This document shows, piece by piece, positions 49,790 to 56,798 of a stretch of 63,831 nt of DNA. This DNA comes from a virus: positions 1 through 63,831 of IMG/VR virus record IMGVR_UViG_3300035670_007084. One strand, given 5' to 3'. How positions within the stretch are numbered: position 1 is the first letter of the stretch; every line of letters begins with the position of its first letter. The translations under genes and the position numbers were made by a program. A model generated the notes under the pieces. That model worked only from the letters and a program-made list of their open reading frames with translations. It searched no databases and was not told the origin of the DNA.

Positions 49790-50124
49790 AATGTTTCACC
49801 CCAATTCTGTGCCTCACAAATTTTATCTACATTCATTGCCGATATTGGTTTCCAAAATTTATCTCGTTCAACTTCAAAACATTTAATCCTTAATTTTTCT
49901 AACTCATCAAAGCTTATATATCCCCACTCTGCCATAGCATAATCGCCATTTAATATAGCAAATCCAAAGAACAATTTTTCTTCGGGAGAATATTCACACA
50001 CATACCAATCGCAACCCATAAGAAAGAAATGCATATGTATTATTTTATTTTTTGGATCGATCTTTTCCGTTTCATATAGCTTAGGAATTTTTGCTAATTG
50101 TTTTTCAGTTGGTTTCCCCCACAT
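49780..50124 (-). CDS. DUF2958-family protein
   Basis: A 114-residue protein from the ATG at 50124 behind GGGAGTTGAAT. It carries the DUF2958 pattern: TEKQLAKIPKLYETEKIDPKNKIIHMHFFLMGCDWYVCEYSPEE (about 5-48), FFGFAILNGDYAMAEWGYISFDELEKLR, and VERDKFWKP. The family is spread by plasmids and phages, often near replication or anti-restriction genes; role unknown. Confidence 0.75.
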   Translation of the reverse strand: MWGKPTEKQLAKIPKLYETEKIDPKNKIIHMHFFLMGCDWYVCEYSPEEKLFFGFAILNGDYAMAEWGYISFDELEKLRIKCFEVERDKFWKPISAMNVDKICEAQNWGETLCL

Positions 50125-50326
50125 ATTCAACTCCCTTTGTTTTATATCCATATTTTTTTGCATCTTGTTTGATTAGTTTATAGCAATAATCACAGAGCAA
50201 TAACTTTTCATACTCAAACTTGTTGTATTTAATTGTTAATTCATAGCTAATTTCCCCATTATAACAACCACCATTAGCCAATCTTCCATTATTATTTTCA
50301 CACTTATTCTTATTGTTGTAACGCAT
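50105..50326 (-). CDS. 73-residue Asn-rich protein
   Basis: MRYNNKNKCENNNGRLANGGCYNGEISYELTIKYNKFEYEKLLLCDYCYKL: CDYC plus two earlier cysteines suggests a metal knuckle. Overlaps the DUF2958-like gene by 20 bases and supplies its ribosome site. Confidence 0.5.
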   Translation of the reverse strand: MRYNNKNKCENNNGRLANGGCYNGEISYELTIKYNKFEYEKLLLCDYCYKLIKQDAKKYGYKTKGVEYVGETN

Positions 50327-50335
50327 ACATACCCC

Positions 50336-50710
50336 TTACATATTAGTTAAGTAATGGATTAACTCTTGCTTTTTATCTTCCATATAAAGCTCATATATTT
50401 TTTCTTTGTTTGCGTGTAATTTATCTAACACATAAAACTCTTCTTTGGCAGATTTTCTATTCAATTTTTTCACCAATATTTTAAATGTCTTATCGCCAAA
50501 CAATGAGTAGCTTTCCATAACATACCCACCTCTATCTTGTTTTTCTACGATAGCAAAGTGAATATAAATTCCCCTACCTTCTGCGCCACCTGTAAAATAA
50601 TTAATTCCACCCTTATGATAACACACTTTAATCTTTGCATATTTACCATCAGAATTTTTTACATAGTATCCATCTTTAAACAATTCAATTTCTAACTCTG
50701 TTGTTTGCAT
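50336..50710 (-). CDS. 124-residue protein
   Basis: MQTTELEIELFKDGYYVKNSDGKYAKIKVCYHKGGINYFTGGAEGRGIYIHFAIVEKQDRGGYVMESYSLFG...: beta-rich first 80 residues and a helical C-terminus. Pattern YFTGGxExRGIYIHxxxVEKxxxG is a recurring accessory phage family, as far as I recognise it. Function unknown. Confidence 0.55.
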   Translation of the reverse strand: MQTTELEIELFKDGYYVKNSDGKYAKIKVCYHKGGINYFTGGAEGRGIYIHFAIVEKQDRGGYVMESYSLFGDKTFKILVKKLNRKSAKEEFYVLDKLHANKEKIYELYMEDKKQELIHYLTNM

Positions 50711-50723
50711 AGTATTCTCCTTA

Positions 50724-50861
50724 TTAAGTTGTTGGATATACTGTTGGGAAATTTTCCTTGAATTTTTTTCGACACTTTAAACACATCTGTCTAGTAAAAA
50801 ACTTACAAGCTTTTTTAATTGGTTTAAATGTAGCATTACATATGCAGCATTTTTTTTCCAT
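50724..50861 (-). CDS. 45-residue zinc-knuckle protein
   Basis: MEKKCCICNATFKPIKKACKFFTRQMCLKCRKKF: CCxxC and CxxC 21 residues apart in a Lys/Arg-rich context. A DNA/RNA-binding zinc ribbon is likely. AGGGAGAAAGTAT site, directly after the hairpin RNA at 50886-50958. Confidence 0.55.
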   Translation of the reverse strand: MEKKCCICNATFKPIKKACKFFTRQMCLKCRKKFKENFPTVYPTT

Positions 50862-50885
50862 ATACTTTCTCCCTTAATAGATAGG

Positions 50886-50958
50886 GTTGAGTGATGTAGT
50901 GTTTATTGCAAGGTTTAATACTCAAATGTATTTTTTAACCCAAACTACACCACTCAAC
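50886..50958 (-). ncRNA. Long hairpin RNA in an operon gap
   Basis: A 15-position stem (14 paired) of GTTGAGTGATGTAGT with ACTACACCACTCAAC encloses a second stem GGTT-n-TAATAC/GTATT-n-AACC on the minus strand. No ORF uses this gap (50862-50969). The left flank has no U-run, so termination is unlikely; RNA processing, stability or a small RNA is more probable. Confidence 0.5.
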
Positions 50959-50969
50959 TATTTTCTATA

Positions 50970-51515
50970 TCAATCAAGCCTTGAGCTTGAGTAGCATTTA
51001 ATGTTATATTTTCCCAACACTTTCGCAAAGGCAGAAGCCCAAGCTTCTTTTCTAGTTATGCTTTGATTAAATAAACTGCACCATATAGAATATCCACCGC
51101 CATAACTTTTTCCCTCAACAATGCCATTCTTTTTTAACCATCTTGCAAATGGTTGTGTTGCAGGGGAAACTACAACCCACGCAAACCCACAAGCACCTTC
51201 GTCTACATACCATTGTTTTCCCCCAACAATTCCCTCGCTAACTATCATTGGTGTTGGTATAGCATTTTTTCCTGCCTCAATTCCTGCATTCATAGCCTCA
51301 TCATATATCGCTTTATAATCAACGGTTTCAGTTTTAACTTTTTTCACCTGCCTAATTCCCTCATATAATTTAGGATCAAATTCTTTTCCTGCTTTTAAAT
51401 CCCCAATTAATTTTGATGCATCATCACACGATAGATTACAATTTCTCACATCCCAACCTGTCATACAGAATATTGCCCAAGTCTGTCTTGATGTTGCCTT
51501 ATTTAATGTTAACAT
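50970..51515 (-). CDS. 181-residue conserved-type phage accessory protein
   Basis: Starts MLTLNKATSRQTWAIFCMTGWDVRN (helix with hydrophobic face), then a segment with Lys-rich helix, and a beta-rich C-terminal part from about residue 85 (PMIVSEGIVGGKQWYVDEGACGFAWVVVSPATQPFARWLKKNGIVEGKSYGGGYSIW). The domain order N-helix bundle plus C-terminal beta region resembles an uncharacterised phage family. Unknown function. Confidence 0.55.
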   Translation of the reverse strand: MLTLNKATSRQTWAIFCMTGWDVRNCNLSCDDASKLIGDLKAGKEFDPKLYEGIRQVKKVKTETVDYKAIYDEAMNAGIEAGKNAIPTPMIVSEGIVGGKQWYVDEGACGFAWVVVSPATQPFARWLKKNGIVEGKSYGGGYSIWCSLFNQSITRKEAWASAFAKVLGKYNIKCYSSSRLD

Positions 51516-51687
51516 TTTTTTCCCCTTCCTTTGTGGTTATTAGTTTTTCTTTCTTAACTAATCCGGAACCTTTACACATATTACATACAGAATTTTTCTC
51601 ATATAAACTAGAACCATACCCATTACAATTAGGACATTCCACATACCCATACTTTTCAGGATTACACATTACTTCAAAGTCCAACAT
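51499..51687 (-). CDS. DnaJ-type zinc-finger protein
   Basis: A 62-residue protein with two CxxCxGxG-like units, VECPNCNGYGSSLYEKNSVCNMCKGSG, exactly as in the DnaJ central zinc domain but with a single zinc unit. Such stand-alone versions could act as redox or protein-binding modules. It overlaps the upstream gene by 17 bases. Confidence 0.65.
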   Translation of the reverse strand: MLDFEVMCNPEKYGYVECPNCNGYGSSLYEKNSVCNMCKGSGLVKKEKLITTKEGEKNVNIK

Positions 51688-51701
51688 TTTTCCCCCTTCT
51701 T

Positions 51702-52082
51702 TTAATTGTTAATAATGGTAACACTCATATATTTTTTTCCCCACTTTAAAGCTTCATTATGACTTGGCATATATATATCAATATGCTTTATATGATTATT
51801 TTTGTCGCCAAATAAACTTTTCGCACCTCTATCCTCAACGGTATAAATTTTTCCCCCAATCAAAAGCTTTGTTTTAAATGGCAACCAATTACAAGCAACC
51901 GCACCATCATACACTTTTTTTCCACTTGCCATCAATCCATATGCAGGATTATTAGGTTTTTTCCCACAGCATTTTTCACAAGCACAATATGCAGTTAAAA
52001 GCCACTTTTCGTTCAATTTTTCTGCAAAACAATTCCCACTAATAAAAACAAACAACAGCATCCCTGCAATAATTTTTCTCAT
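51702..52082 (-). CDS. Secreted 3D-domain (RlpA/MltA-like) protein
   Basis: A 126-residue protein with signal peptide MRKIIAGMLLFVFISGNCFA, then a 3D domain: LLTAYCACEKCCG, MASGKKVYDG, VACNWLPFKTKLLIGGKIYTVEDRGAK (Asp84) and HIDIYMPSHNEALKWG (Asp102). Family knowledge: 3D domains are the double-psi-barrel part of murein-active enzymes such as MltA/YocH. It could act on the cell wall during lysis or entry, though it lacks a clear extra catalytic domain. It is an odd companion for the accessory genes. Confidence 0.75.
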   Translation of the reverse strand: MRKIIAGMLLFVFISGNCFAEKLNEKWLLTAYCACEKCCGKKPNNPAYGLMASGKKVYDGAVACNWLPFKTKLLIGGKIYTVEDRGAKSLFGDKNNHIKHIDIYMPSHNEALKWGKKYMSVTIINN

Positions 52083-52093
52083 AACAAACTCCT

Positions 52094-52270
52094 TTAAAAT
52101 GAGAATGTTATTAATTTTTCTAGTATTTCTTGTTTTTTATATTCTTTGTTTTTTTTCTTATCAAAAATTCCCTCATATTTAGGATCGATCATATGATGTT
52201 TTTTTCCACAACCCATTTTTGAGTAAATATAGCAACAAAACAGAAAAGGAATAGCAAATAATGCGCCCAT
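52094..52270 (-). CDS. 58-residue membrane-anchored basic protein
   Basis: MGALFAIPFLFCCYIYSK forms a membrane segment, then a Lys-rich tail (KKKNKEYKKQEILEKLI). Start behind AAGGGGGAAAAAAT. With the secreted 3D-domain protein next door it could belong to a lysis or envelope set, but this is only positional. Confidence 0.45.
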   Translation of the reverse strand: MGALFAIPFLFCCYIYSKMGCGKKHHMIDPKYEGIFDKKKNKEYKKQEILEKLITFSF

Positions 52271-52285
52271 TTTTTCCCCCTTAAT

Positions 52286-52405
52286 TTACTGCTTAATTGT
52301 TCTATTGATGCAGGTTAAATAAAAAGCTATATCTGCAAATTTTCCCTCAATAATATGAACTAATAAACAAATCGCATACATATACAATTTTTTATATTTA
52401 CTCAT
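52286..52405 (-). CDS. 39-residue membrane peptide, first gene of the leftward array
   Basis: MSKYKKLYMYAICLLVHIIEG... starts at 52405 behind GAGGGGAAAAAA; the in-frame extension upstream is not preferred. One hydrophobic helix. It begins the small-gene operon, so the promoter should lie in the repeat-rich region 52406-52754. Confidence 0.4.
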   Translation of the reverse strand: MSKYKKLYMYAICLLVHIIEGKFADIAFYLTCINRTIKQ

Positions 52406-52754
52406 TTTTTTTCCCCTCACTTCTGCCTTATAATTAAGGCAAATTTTTTTCCCCACAAAAAGTCCCACTAATAGCTTTTCTCACACCCCCGCCCACCCGC
52501 ACACGATAGTAAATATATAATAGCTAGTATAGACTATACATAGTAGTTAATAGATAGTATTTATTTAAGTAAATAATATTTATGATATTATTATGAATTG
52601 AACGCACACACGCACACACGCACACGCACGAATATATACTATAAATATATTATAATATAATATAGGTATACTATACACTTATTATAGACGCAAAAGCAAT
52701 GCCAAACCTTGCAATATGTAAAAAAATCATATTGAAAAGTGGCATTGTTATTGC
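52406..52754. repeat. AT-rich, repeat-containing intergenic region
   Basis: This 349-base gap has no credible gene. It contains alternating AT tracts (TATA/ATAATA runs), a (CACACG)-type tandem microrepeat at about 52601-52629, and a hairpin pair: CAATGCCA (52697-52704) with TGGCATTG (52740-52747) enclosing CAATATG/CATATTG (52712-52718, 52728-52734). It lies between the leftward operon start and the 52755-53369 gene end. Several TATAAT boxes occur on the minus strand but no clean -35 was found. Confidence 0.55.
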
Positions 52755-53369
52755 TTAGTCTTTTGCCTTTTCAATTAACTTGAATGCCTCTAAACTCGCA
52801 TTTATATCGTCAATCTCTGTCATCTCTATTGAGTGAGCAATCGCTTTTGAAAGCGCCTCTCTGTAGACTTTATAGCACCCTCTAACCACTTGATATGACA
52901 GCGAGTCATTCTCTCGCTTGGTTATACCCTCGCAGAGTGCGAGATACACTTCACTCACAAAATCGTCAAGTGTTAATGCGTTAGCGAGTGTATACCCTCG
53001 TTTATTCGTGAAGGTTTCCTCTCTCTGCGCCTCTATATACTTTCGTATTGACGGCTTTTCATTCTCTCTTGCGAGTGTTACTCTTGCACTCTTGCCCCCA
53101 CGATTACAAAGCTTGAAATACATACCTGTTGCAATACTCTTGAAGGTTGCGAGATGTTCATTTGTCAATCGAATTTTAACCTCTTGCACCTCTTGCACCT
53201 CTTGCAATGTTCTTTTGCTTTTCGATACGGCATCATTGACAAGCTGAAAAAAAAGCTCTCTGCCTTTCGTTAATCTTTTCATTCTCGCAAGGTGCAATAG
53301 TTCTTTTAAATTGCATTGACTCATTAACTCGCTAAACTCTCTTGCCTCTCGCTCTCTTGTGTTATTCAT
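52755..53369 (-). CDS. Unknown protein with sigma-region-2-like segment, atypical composition
   Basis: A 204-residue, helical, Arg/Glu-rich protein. The segment LTLDDFVSEVYLALCEG (about 132-148) resembles region 2 of ECF sigma factors and the equivalent part of the sigma-like protein at 36.4 kb, but no convincing region 4 follows. It also has a short tandem EVQ repeat (about 57-63). Codon use differs from neighbours: GCGAG/CTCGC words are frequent, suggesting transfer or different selection. Start supported by a GGGAGCAGGCA site. Preceded by tandem terminators of the upstream gene. Function open: regulator, replication protein or anti-host factor. Confidence 0.45.
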   Translation of the reverse strand: MNNTREREAREFSELMSQCNLKELLHLARMKRLTKGRELFFQLVNDAVSKSKRTLQEVQEVQEVKIRLTNEHLATFKSIATGMYFKLCNRGGKSARVTLARENEKPSIRKYIEAQREETFTNKRGYTLANALTLDDFVSEVYLALCEGITKRENDSLSYQVVRGCYKVYREALSKAIAHSIEMTEIDDINASLEAFKLIEKAKD

Positions 53370-53388
53370 TGCCTGCTCCCTTCATTTT

Positions 53389-53417
53389 AAAAAACCGTTA
53401 TTGTAAAAGAACAACGG
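53389..53417 (-). terminator. Intrinsic terminator 2
   Basis: Minus strand hairpin CCGTTGTT-n-AATAACGG followed by TTTTTT (53394-53389). It stands between the leader of the 52755-53369 gene and the first terminator, so transcription from upstream is stopped twice. Confidence 0.75.
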
Positions 53418-53447
53418 CATTTTATAAAAAAACCTTTAGCGAGTCAA

Positions 53448-53482
53448 TAAAAAAAGCGAGAGAGTAAAAAACACTCTCTCGC
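53448..53482 (-). terminator. Intrinsic terminator 1
   Basis: Minus strand perfect 10-bp hairpin GCGAGAGAGT...ACTCTCTCGC (53482-53456) followed directly by a T-run (53455-53449). It follows the 53499-53786 gene by 16 bases. The GCGAG words match the composition of the neighbouring gene. Confidence 0.9.
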
Positions 53483-53498
53483 TCTCTCTATTGTGAGC

Positions 53499-53786
53499 TT
53501 AAAAAACAAAATCATTCAAAGTTATTTCATCAAGAACAAGCTGTTCTTTTACACTCTTAACTCGCAACGCAACCTCAAATGTTTTACCATTGATTTCAAC
53601 ATAGCTTTTACTGCCACCACTCAACCATTGAATGCCACAAGCATCTATGAATGACTGACTCGGTTGCATCTCTGCAATTAACTTGCCGTTAACCACTTTC
53701 GCATTGATAGTGTTGATGTCATTCAATGCTTTGATTGCCTGATTGCGCTCTTGTTTTTCTCTCTCTGTCATTTCAGTTCTTTTCAT
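53499..53786 (-). CDS. 95-residue protein with atypical composition
   Basis: Starts MKRTEMTEREKQERNQAIKAL at 53786 (AAAGGCAAAAGACA site; the longer in-frame extension is doubtful). Helical charged N-terminus, then a beta-rich part (NAKVVNGKLIAEMQPSQSFIDACGIQW..., SKSYVEINGKTFEVALRVKSV). Codon style matches the 52755-53369 gene and not the main operon, suggesting the two arrived together. Function unknown. Confidence 0.5.
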   Translation of the reverse strand: MKRTEMTEREKQERNQAIKALNDINTINAKVVNGKLIAEMQPSQSFIDACGIQWLSGGSKSYVEINGKTFEVALRVKSVKEQLVLDEITLNDFVF

Positions 53787-54585
53787 TGTCTTTTGCCTTT
53801 CGTAAAGGTTGTTATTGTGAAGTGCTTTTGCACCTCTCACAATAGAACTGAACGCAGCTATCACCCACAAGCTCGAAAGGTGCTATAAAGTGTTGAGAAT
53901 AAAAGAGTTATAACAATATGCAGAAAATTTAAAATAATCAAAAAAGAGCTTAACTCATTGTAAATAAAAGAGTTATGAAAAGAGCAACATCTAAACTCAA
54001 TGGAAATTATTATAGCTTTTAATAAAATGCAAATGGTATGCCAAAAAAAGGTTGGCATAGAAATTGCAGTATCTTTACAATATGATATTTTACTCTATGG
54101 TATGATAGTCTACCTTAGACTATAATATCATATCACTAGTAATACCATACACTTACAATATAATATCATATGGTATGGTATTATTACGCATACTTGTATA
54201 TTATATAGATCACACTACCACACTAAAGACCTAACAACATACATATCAATCACTTACAACAACACAAACAATACTAGTAAGCTACTAGTAGTTGAATCTC
54301 ACTAGTAAACTTTCCGCTACTAATCAACTTAATTGATACATTAGAACTGTTGGCTAGTAAGCTAGGTTCACTCAGGAGCTATTATAATATAATAAGTGGG
54401 GCTTGGGTAGTTTTTAGCACGATAGTTAATCCTAGGGCATTATATGCTTAATAAATGGGTGGGTGGAATTTATCGGATAACTATTAATCTTTTTAAATAT
54501 AATTAAAAATAATGCTTGACAATTGTTAAAAAATAAGTATAATACATACTAATGATATTTAATAAATATTTTATGGAGTTAATGT
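53787..54585. other. Large intergenic control region, candidate replication origin
   Basis: A roughly 800-base gap between divergent transcription units. It holds a direct repeat AATAAAAGAGTTAT twice (53898-53911 and 53964-53977), a hairpin TATGCCA/TGGCATA (54037-54043, 54053-54059), an AGTCTA-loop-TAGACT hairpin, a 10-bp inverted repeat AATACCATAC/GTATGGTATT, and four or more (A)CTAGTAA copies between 54.13 and 54.36 kb that look like iterons. A short ORF in it (about 53.86-54.06 kb) is not credible. This pattern fits an origin or regulatory centre; no initiator binding is demonstrated. Confidence 0.6.
54516..54543 (+). promoter_or_regulatory. Consensus sigma-70 promoter
   Basis: TTGACA (54516-54521), 16-base spacer, TATAAT (54538-54543). 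Expected transcription start is about 54550, with the GTG start of the glycosyltransferase at 54586 behind TATGGAGTTAATGT. It is the entry to the rightward transcription unit. Confidence 0.9.
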
Positions 54586-55422
54586 GTGGGCGAAAAATTA
54601 ATAAGTGTATTATGTATTGTTAAGAATGGTGATACTTTTTTAGAGCAGGCTTTGGGTAGTGTTCGTCCTTATGTAGATCAGGTGGTTGTTGTGGATAATA
54701 ATTCAACGGATACTACTGCAAGTATTGCTCGTAAGTTTGCTGATGTTTTTATTTGTAAGGACTATACCTCTCTGTTTTATGAGAATAAGAAAGAAAAGAC
54801 TACTGAAGATAAAGTGCGTGTTAATCAGAAGAATGATGGTCTTAAGCAAGCAGTGGGTAAGTGGGTTTTAGTTTTAGATGATGATGAGGTTTATTCGGAA
54901 GAGGATATGCTTAGATTTAAATATCATGCTAAACATTATGATGGGGTTCAGCAGCGGATTTCTTTTATGCATTTTTGGAAAACCCCTTATCAACATATTA
55001 CCGGGTTTGTGTGGAAAAATTGTCCAGAAAGATTCTATCATAGAATTGATGGTATGTTCTATGATAAGAAAGAAGATGCTGTTCAGCGTAGTTGTGGTAA
55101 GTTTGATTGGGAGTTTGGTATTGATCAATTTCCTAAAGTTAAATGCTTACATTACTCTTATTTAAAACCATCTGAATTTATATTTAATAAAATTAAATCG
55201 TATATGATTAAAGGTAGCCCCTATACAACAGAAGAACAAATTGTTAGAGCAATTTTACGACACCCTTACTTTTCTAATAACTTTAATCATAATATGGAGG
55301 GTAAGGATGGGGTGTTTTTTGCCGGAAGTAAAAAGGGTTATAGAGATAAATTAGTTAATTGTGATTTAAGTGTTCATCCAGATTTTATGATTAAAAGATT
55401 TAAAGAACTTAAACTATTATGA
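54586..55422 (+). CDS. Family 2 glycosyltransferase (paralogue of the leftward one)
   Basis: A 278-residue GT-A protein with a GTG start behind GGAG. VLCIVKNGDTFLEQALGSV and VVVDNNSTDTTAS are the GT2 nucleotide-sugar motifs; LVLDDDEVY the metal site. The C-terminal half (CLHYSYLKPSEFIFNKIKSYM, HPYFSNNF) parallels that of the 11689-12522 protein, so duplication or repeated capture of the same enzyme type is likely. It overlaps the next gene by 4 bases, forming a two-gene sugar unit. Donor/acceptor unknown. Confidence 0.8.
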   Translation: MGEKLISVLCIVKNGDTFLEQALGSVRPYVDQVVVVDNNSTDTTASIARKFADVFICKDYTSLFYENKKEKTTEDKVRVNQKNDGLKQAVGKWVLVLDDDEVYSEEDMLRFKYHAKHYDGVQQRISFMHFWKTPYQHITGFVWKNCPERFYHRIDGMFYDKKEDAVQRSCGKFDWEFGIDQFPKVKCLHYSYLKPSEFIFNKIKSYMIKGSPYTTEEQIVRAILRHPYFSNNFNHNMEGKDGVFFAGSKKGYRDKLVNCDLSVHPDFMIKRFKELKLL

Positions 55423-55988
55423 AAACTATAGTTATAGATATTGATGATGTTCAGGATAAGTATATAGAGCAAATTGATAAGTTAGTTAAGTTAAATAAGT
55501 TAATTCATAATATTAAGTTTACTTTGTTTTATGTTCCTAATCTATTATCTCAAGAATCTAGAACTTATATAAACTTGTATAAAAACTTTTTAGAATTGGT
55601 TCCTCATGGGCTTAATCATACTCTTTATGAGTGTAAAGATTTAAATTATGACGATAGTTTTTATTTATTGGGGTTAGTTAAAAATAAAACTAATGGGTTT
55701 AAAGCACCTAACTGGTTGGTATCACAAGAGTTATTAGAATGTATTAAAGATTTAGATATGTGGATTGCTGTTCATCCTAAGCAAGAACAATTAGCTAAAG
55801 AAATTGGTTGTAAGTATTATTGTTATAATAGTTTAATTACGGCTCCTTTTGATAAAGAACTTACTAAAGCCACTGGGCATATTCATATTGATTGCTATCA
55901 CGATGATATTGATTCTGCATGGTATAATTTAATTAAGCTAGTTGATATGAAAAATGTTGAGTATAAGTTTGTTAGTGATTTTTTTTAA
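55419..55988 (+). CDS. Polysaccharide-deacetylase-like protein
   Basis: A 189-residue protein with NodB/DUF2334-style elements in order: IVIDIDDVQD (catalytic Asp pair near the N-terminus), FTLFYVPN strand, LVPHGLNHTL (metal His), GFKAPNWLVS, and ATGHIHIDCYHDD (second His). The order and spacing fit a small deacetylase acting on N-acetylated sugars. Coupled to the glycosyltransferase, it probably tailors the same glycan. Activity is inferred. Confidence 0.6.
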   Translation: MKTIVIDIDDVQDKYIEQIDKLVKLNKLIHNIKFTLFYVPNLLSQESRTYINLYKNFLELVPHGLNHTLYECKDLNYDDSFYLLGLVKNKTNGFKAPNWLVSQELLECIKDLDMWIAVHPKQEQLAKEIGCKYYCYNSLITAPFDKELTKATGHIHIDCYHDDIDSAWYNLIKLVDMKNVEYKFVSDFF

Positions 55989-56044
55989 GCGTATTAAGTA
56001 TATATAGTTATAAACAAGTATAAACAAAATGTACGGGAGAAATT

Positions 56045-56422
56045 ATGGGATGTGGATGTAAAGGTAATAAGAAAAATAGTAGGTTTGGTTATAATGTTTT
56101 AAAGGTTGCTTTAGTTTTATGTATTGTATGTTCTGTTGTCTTATGGTATAGGGCTACTAAAGAAATCAATCAAATCAATATTACTAATATTAAAAGAATA
56201 GTTGACCTTAATAATAATATAATTGAGGTAAACAATAGGTTAACTAAGTTATATGCTTACTTAGATGTTACTTATATTCCGGAACATAGTATTACTATTG
56301 ATCCAACTATTGTAGCTAAAAATAGTAGGTGGTTAATTAAAAGTGAGGGCGGTGATTTTTTTACTGAAGAAACAGTTAATGAAACAATAGACGCAATCAA
56401 CGCAATCGAGTGGGAGAAATAA
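56045..56422 (+). CDS. Membrane protein with cytoplasmic coiled coil
   Basis: A 125-residue protein: short basic N-terminus MGCGCKGNKKNSRFGYN, a membrane helix (VALVLCIVCSVVLWY, about 26-40), then a long helix with Asn/Ile heptads (QINITNIKRIVDLNNNIIEVNNRLTKLYAYL) and an acidic C-terminus. The layout resembles a small spanin inner-membrane part or a lysis regulator, but no partner is seen. GGGAGAAATT site. Confidence 0.5.
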   Translation: MGCGCKGNKKNSRFGYNVLKVALVLCIVCSVVLWYRATKEINQINITNIKRIVDLNNNIIEVNNRLTKLYAYLDVTYIPEHSITIDPTIVAKNSRWLIKSEGGDFFTEETVNETIDAINAIEWEK

Positions 56423-56424
56423 CA

Positions 56425-56652
56425 ATGATAAAGGGTGTTACTAAAAAAATATTTGCTGCTTTTGGAAAAGCTATATCAAATGTAACTAAACAAAAAGATG
56501 TGGTAGCTGTTTATTGCTTTGCTTGTGAATTAACCGATGATGAGAATGAAATTGTTGTTTCTATGCGTTCTTGTGTCAATCCTAGCTTTAAGTACCATTG
56601 CCACAATGCTTTACAAGAATATTTAAAGATAAGAGCTCCTGAGGATTTTTAG
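56425..56652 (+). CDS. 75-residue protein
   Basis: Starts MIKGVTKKIFAAFGKAISNVTKQKDVVAVYCFACELTDDENEIVV... at the ATG at 56425 (GGAGAAATAAC); the earlier GTG is less likely. An amphipathic basic N-terminal helix and a strand-rich part with Cys/His. Function unknown. Confidence 0.45.
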   Translation: MIKGVTKKIFAAFGKAISNVTKQKDVVAVYCFACELTDDENEIVVSMRSCVNPSFKYHCHNALQEYLKIRAPEDF

Positions 56653-56798
56653 TAAAAATATTTTATTCTATAACTTATTTATTATCAATATGTTATAGAA
56701 ATCTTTAAAATTATTTTAAATTATTTTTAATATTCTCTTTGACAAACTTAATATTTATGATGTATCCACGTAAGTGGATAATAAGAAGGAAAATAAAA
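56653..56798. other. Short intergenic region with two hairpins
   Basis: Contains CTATAAC (56669-56675)/GTTATAG (56692-56698) and TCCAC-GTAA-GTGGA (56765-56778). The first hairpin is followed by AT-rich sequence without a clean T-run; a weak terminator is possible. The second lies near the ribosome site of the endonuclease gene and could influence its translation. Confidence 0.4.

Noticed and set aside
53861-54058. 65-residue ORF on the minus strand
   Set aside because: No ribosome site, skewed Phe/Ile/Leu composition, and it runs across the repeats and hairpins of the candidate origin.
56739-56760. TTGACA near 56741 as a promoter for the endonuclease gene
   Set aside because: The only -10-like hexamer (TATGAT) is 11 bases away, too close.
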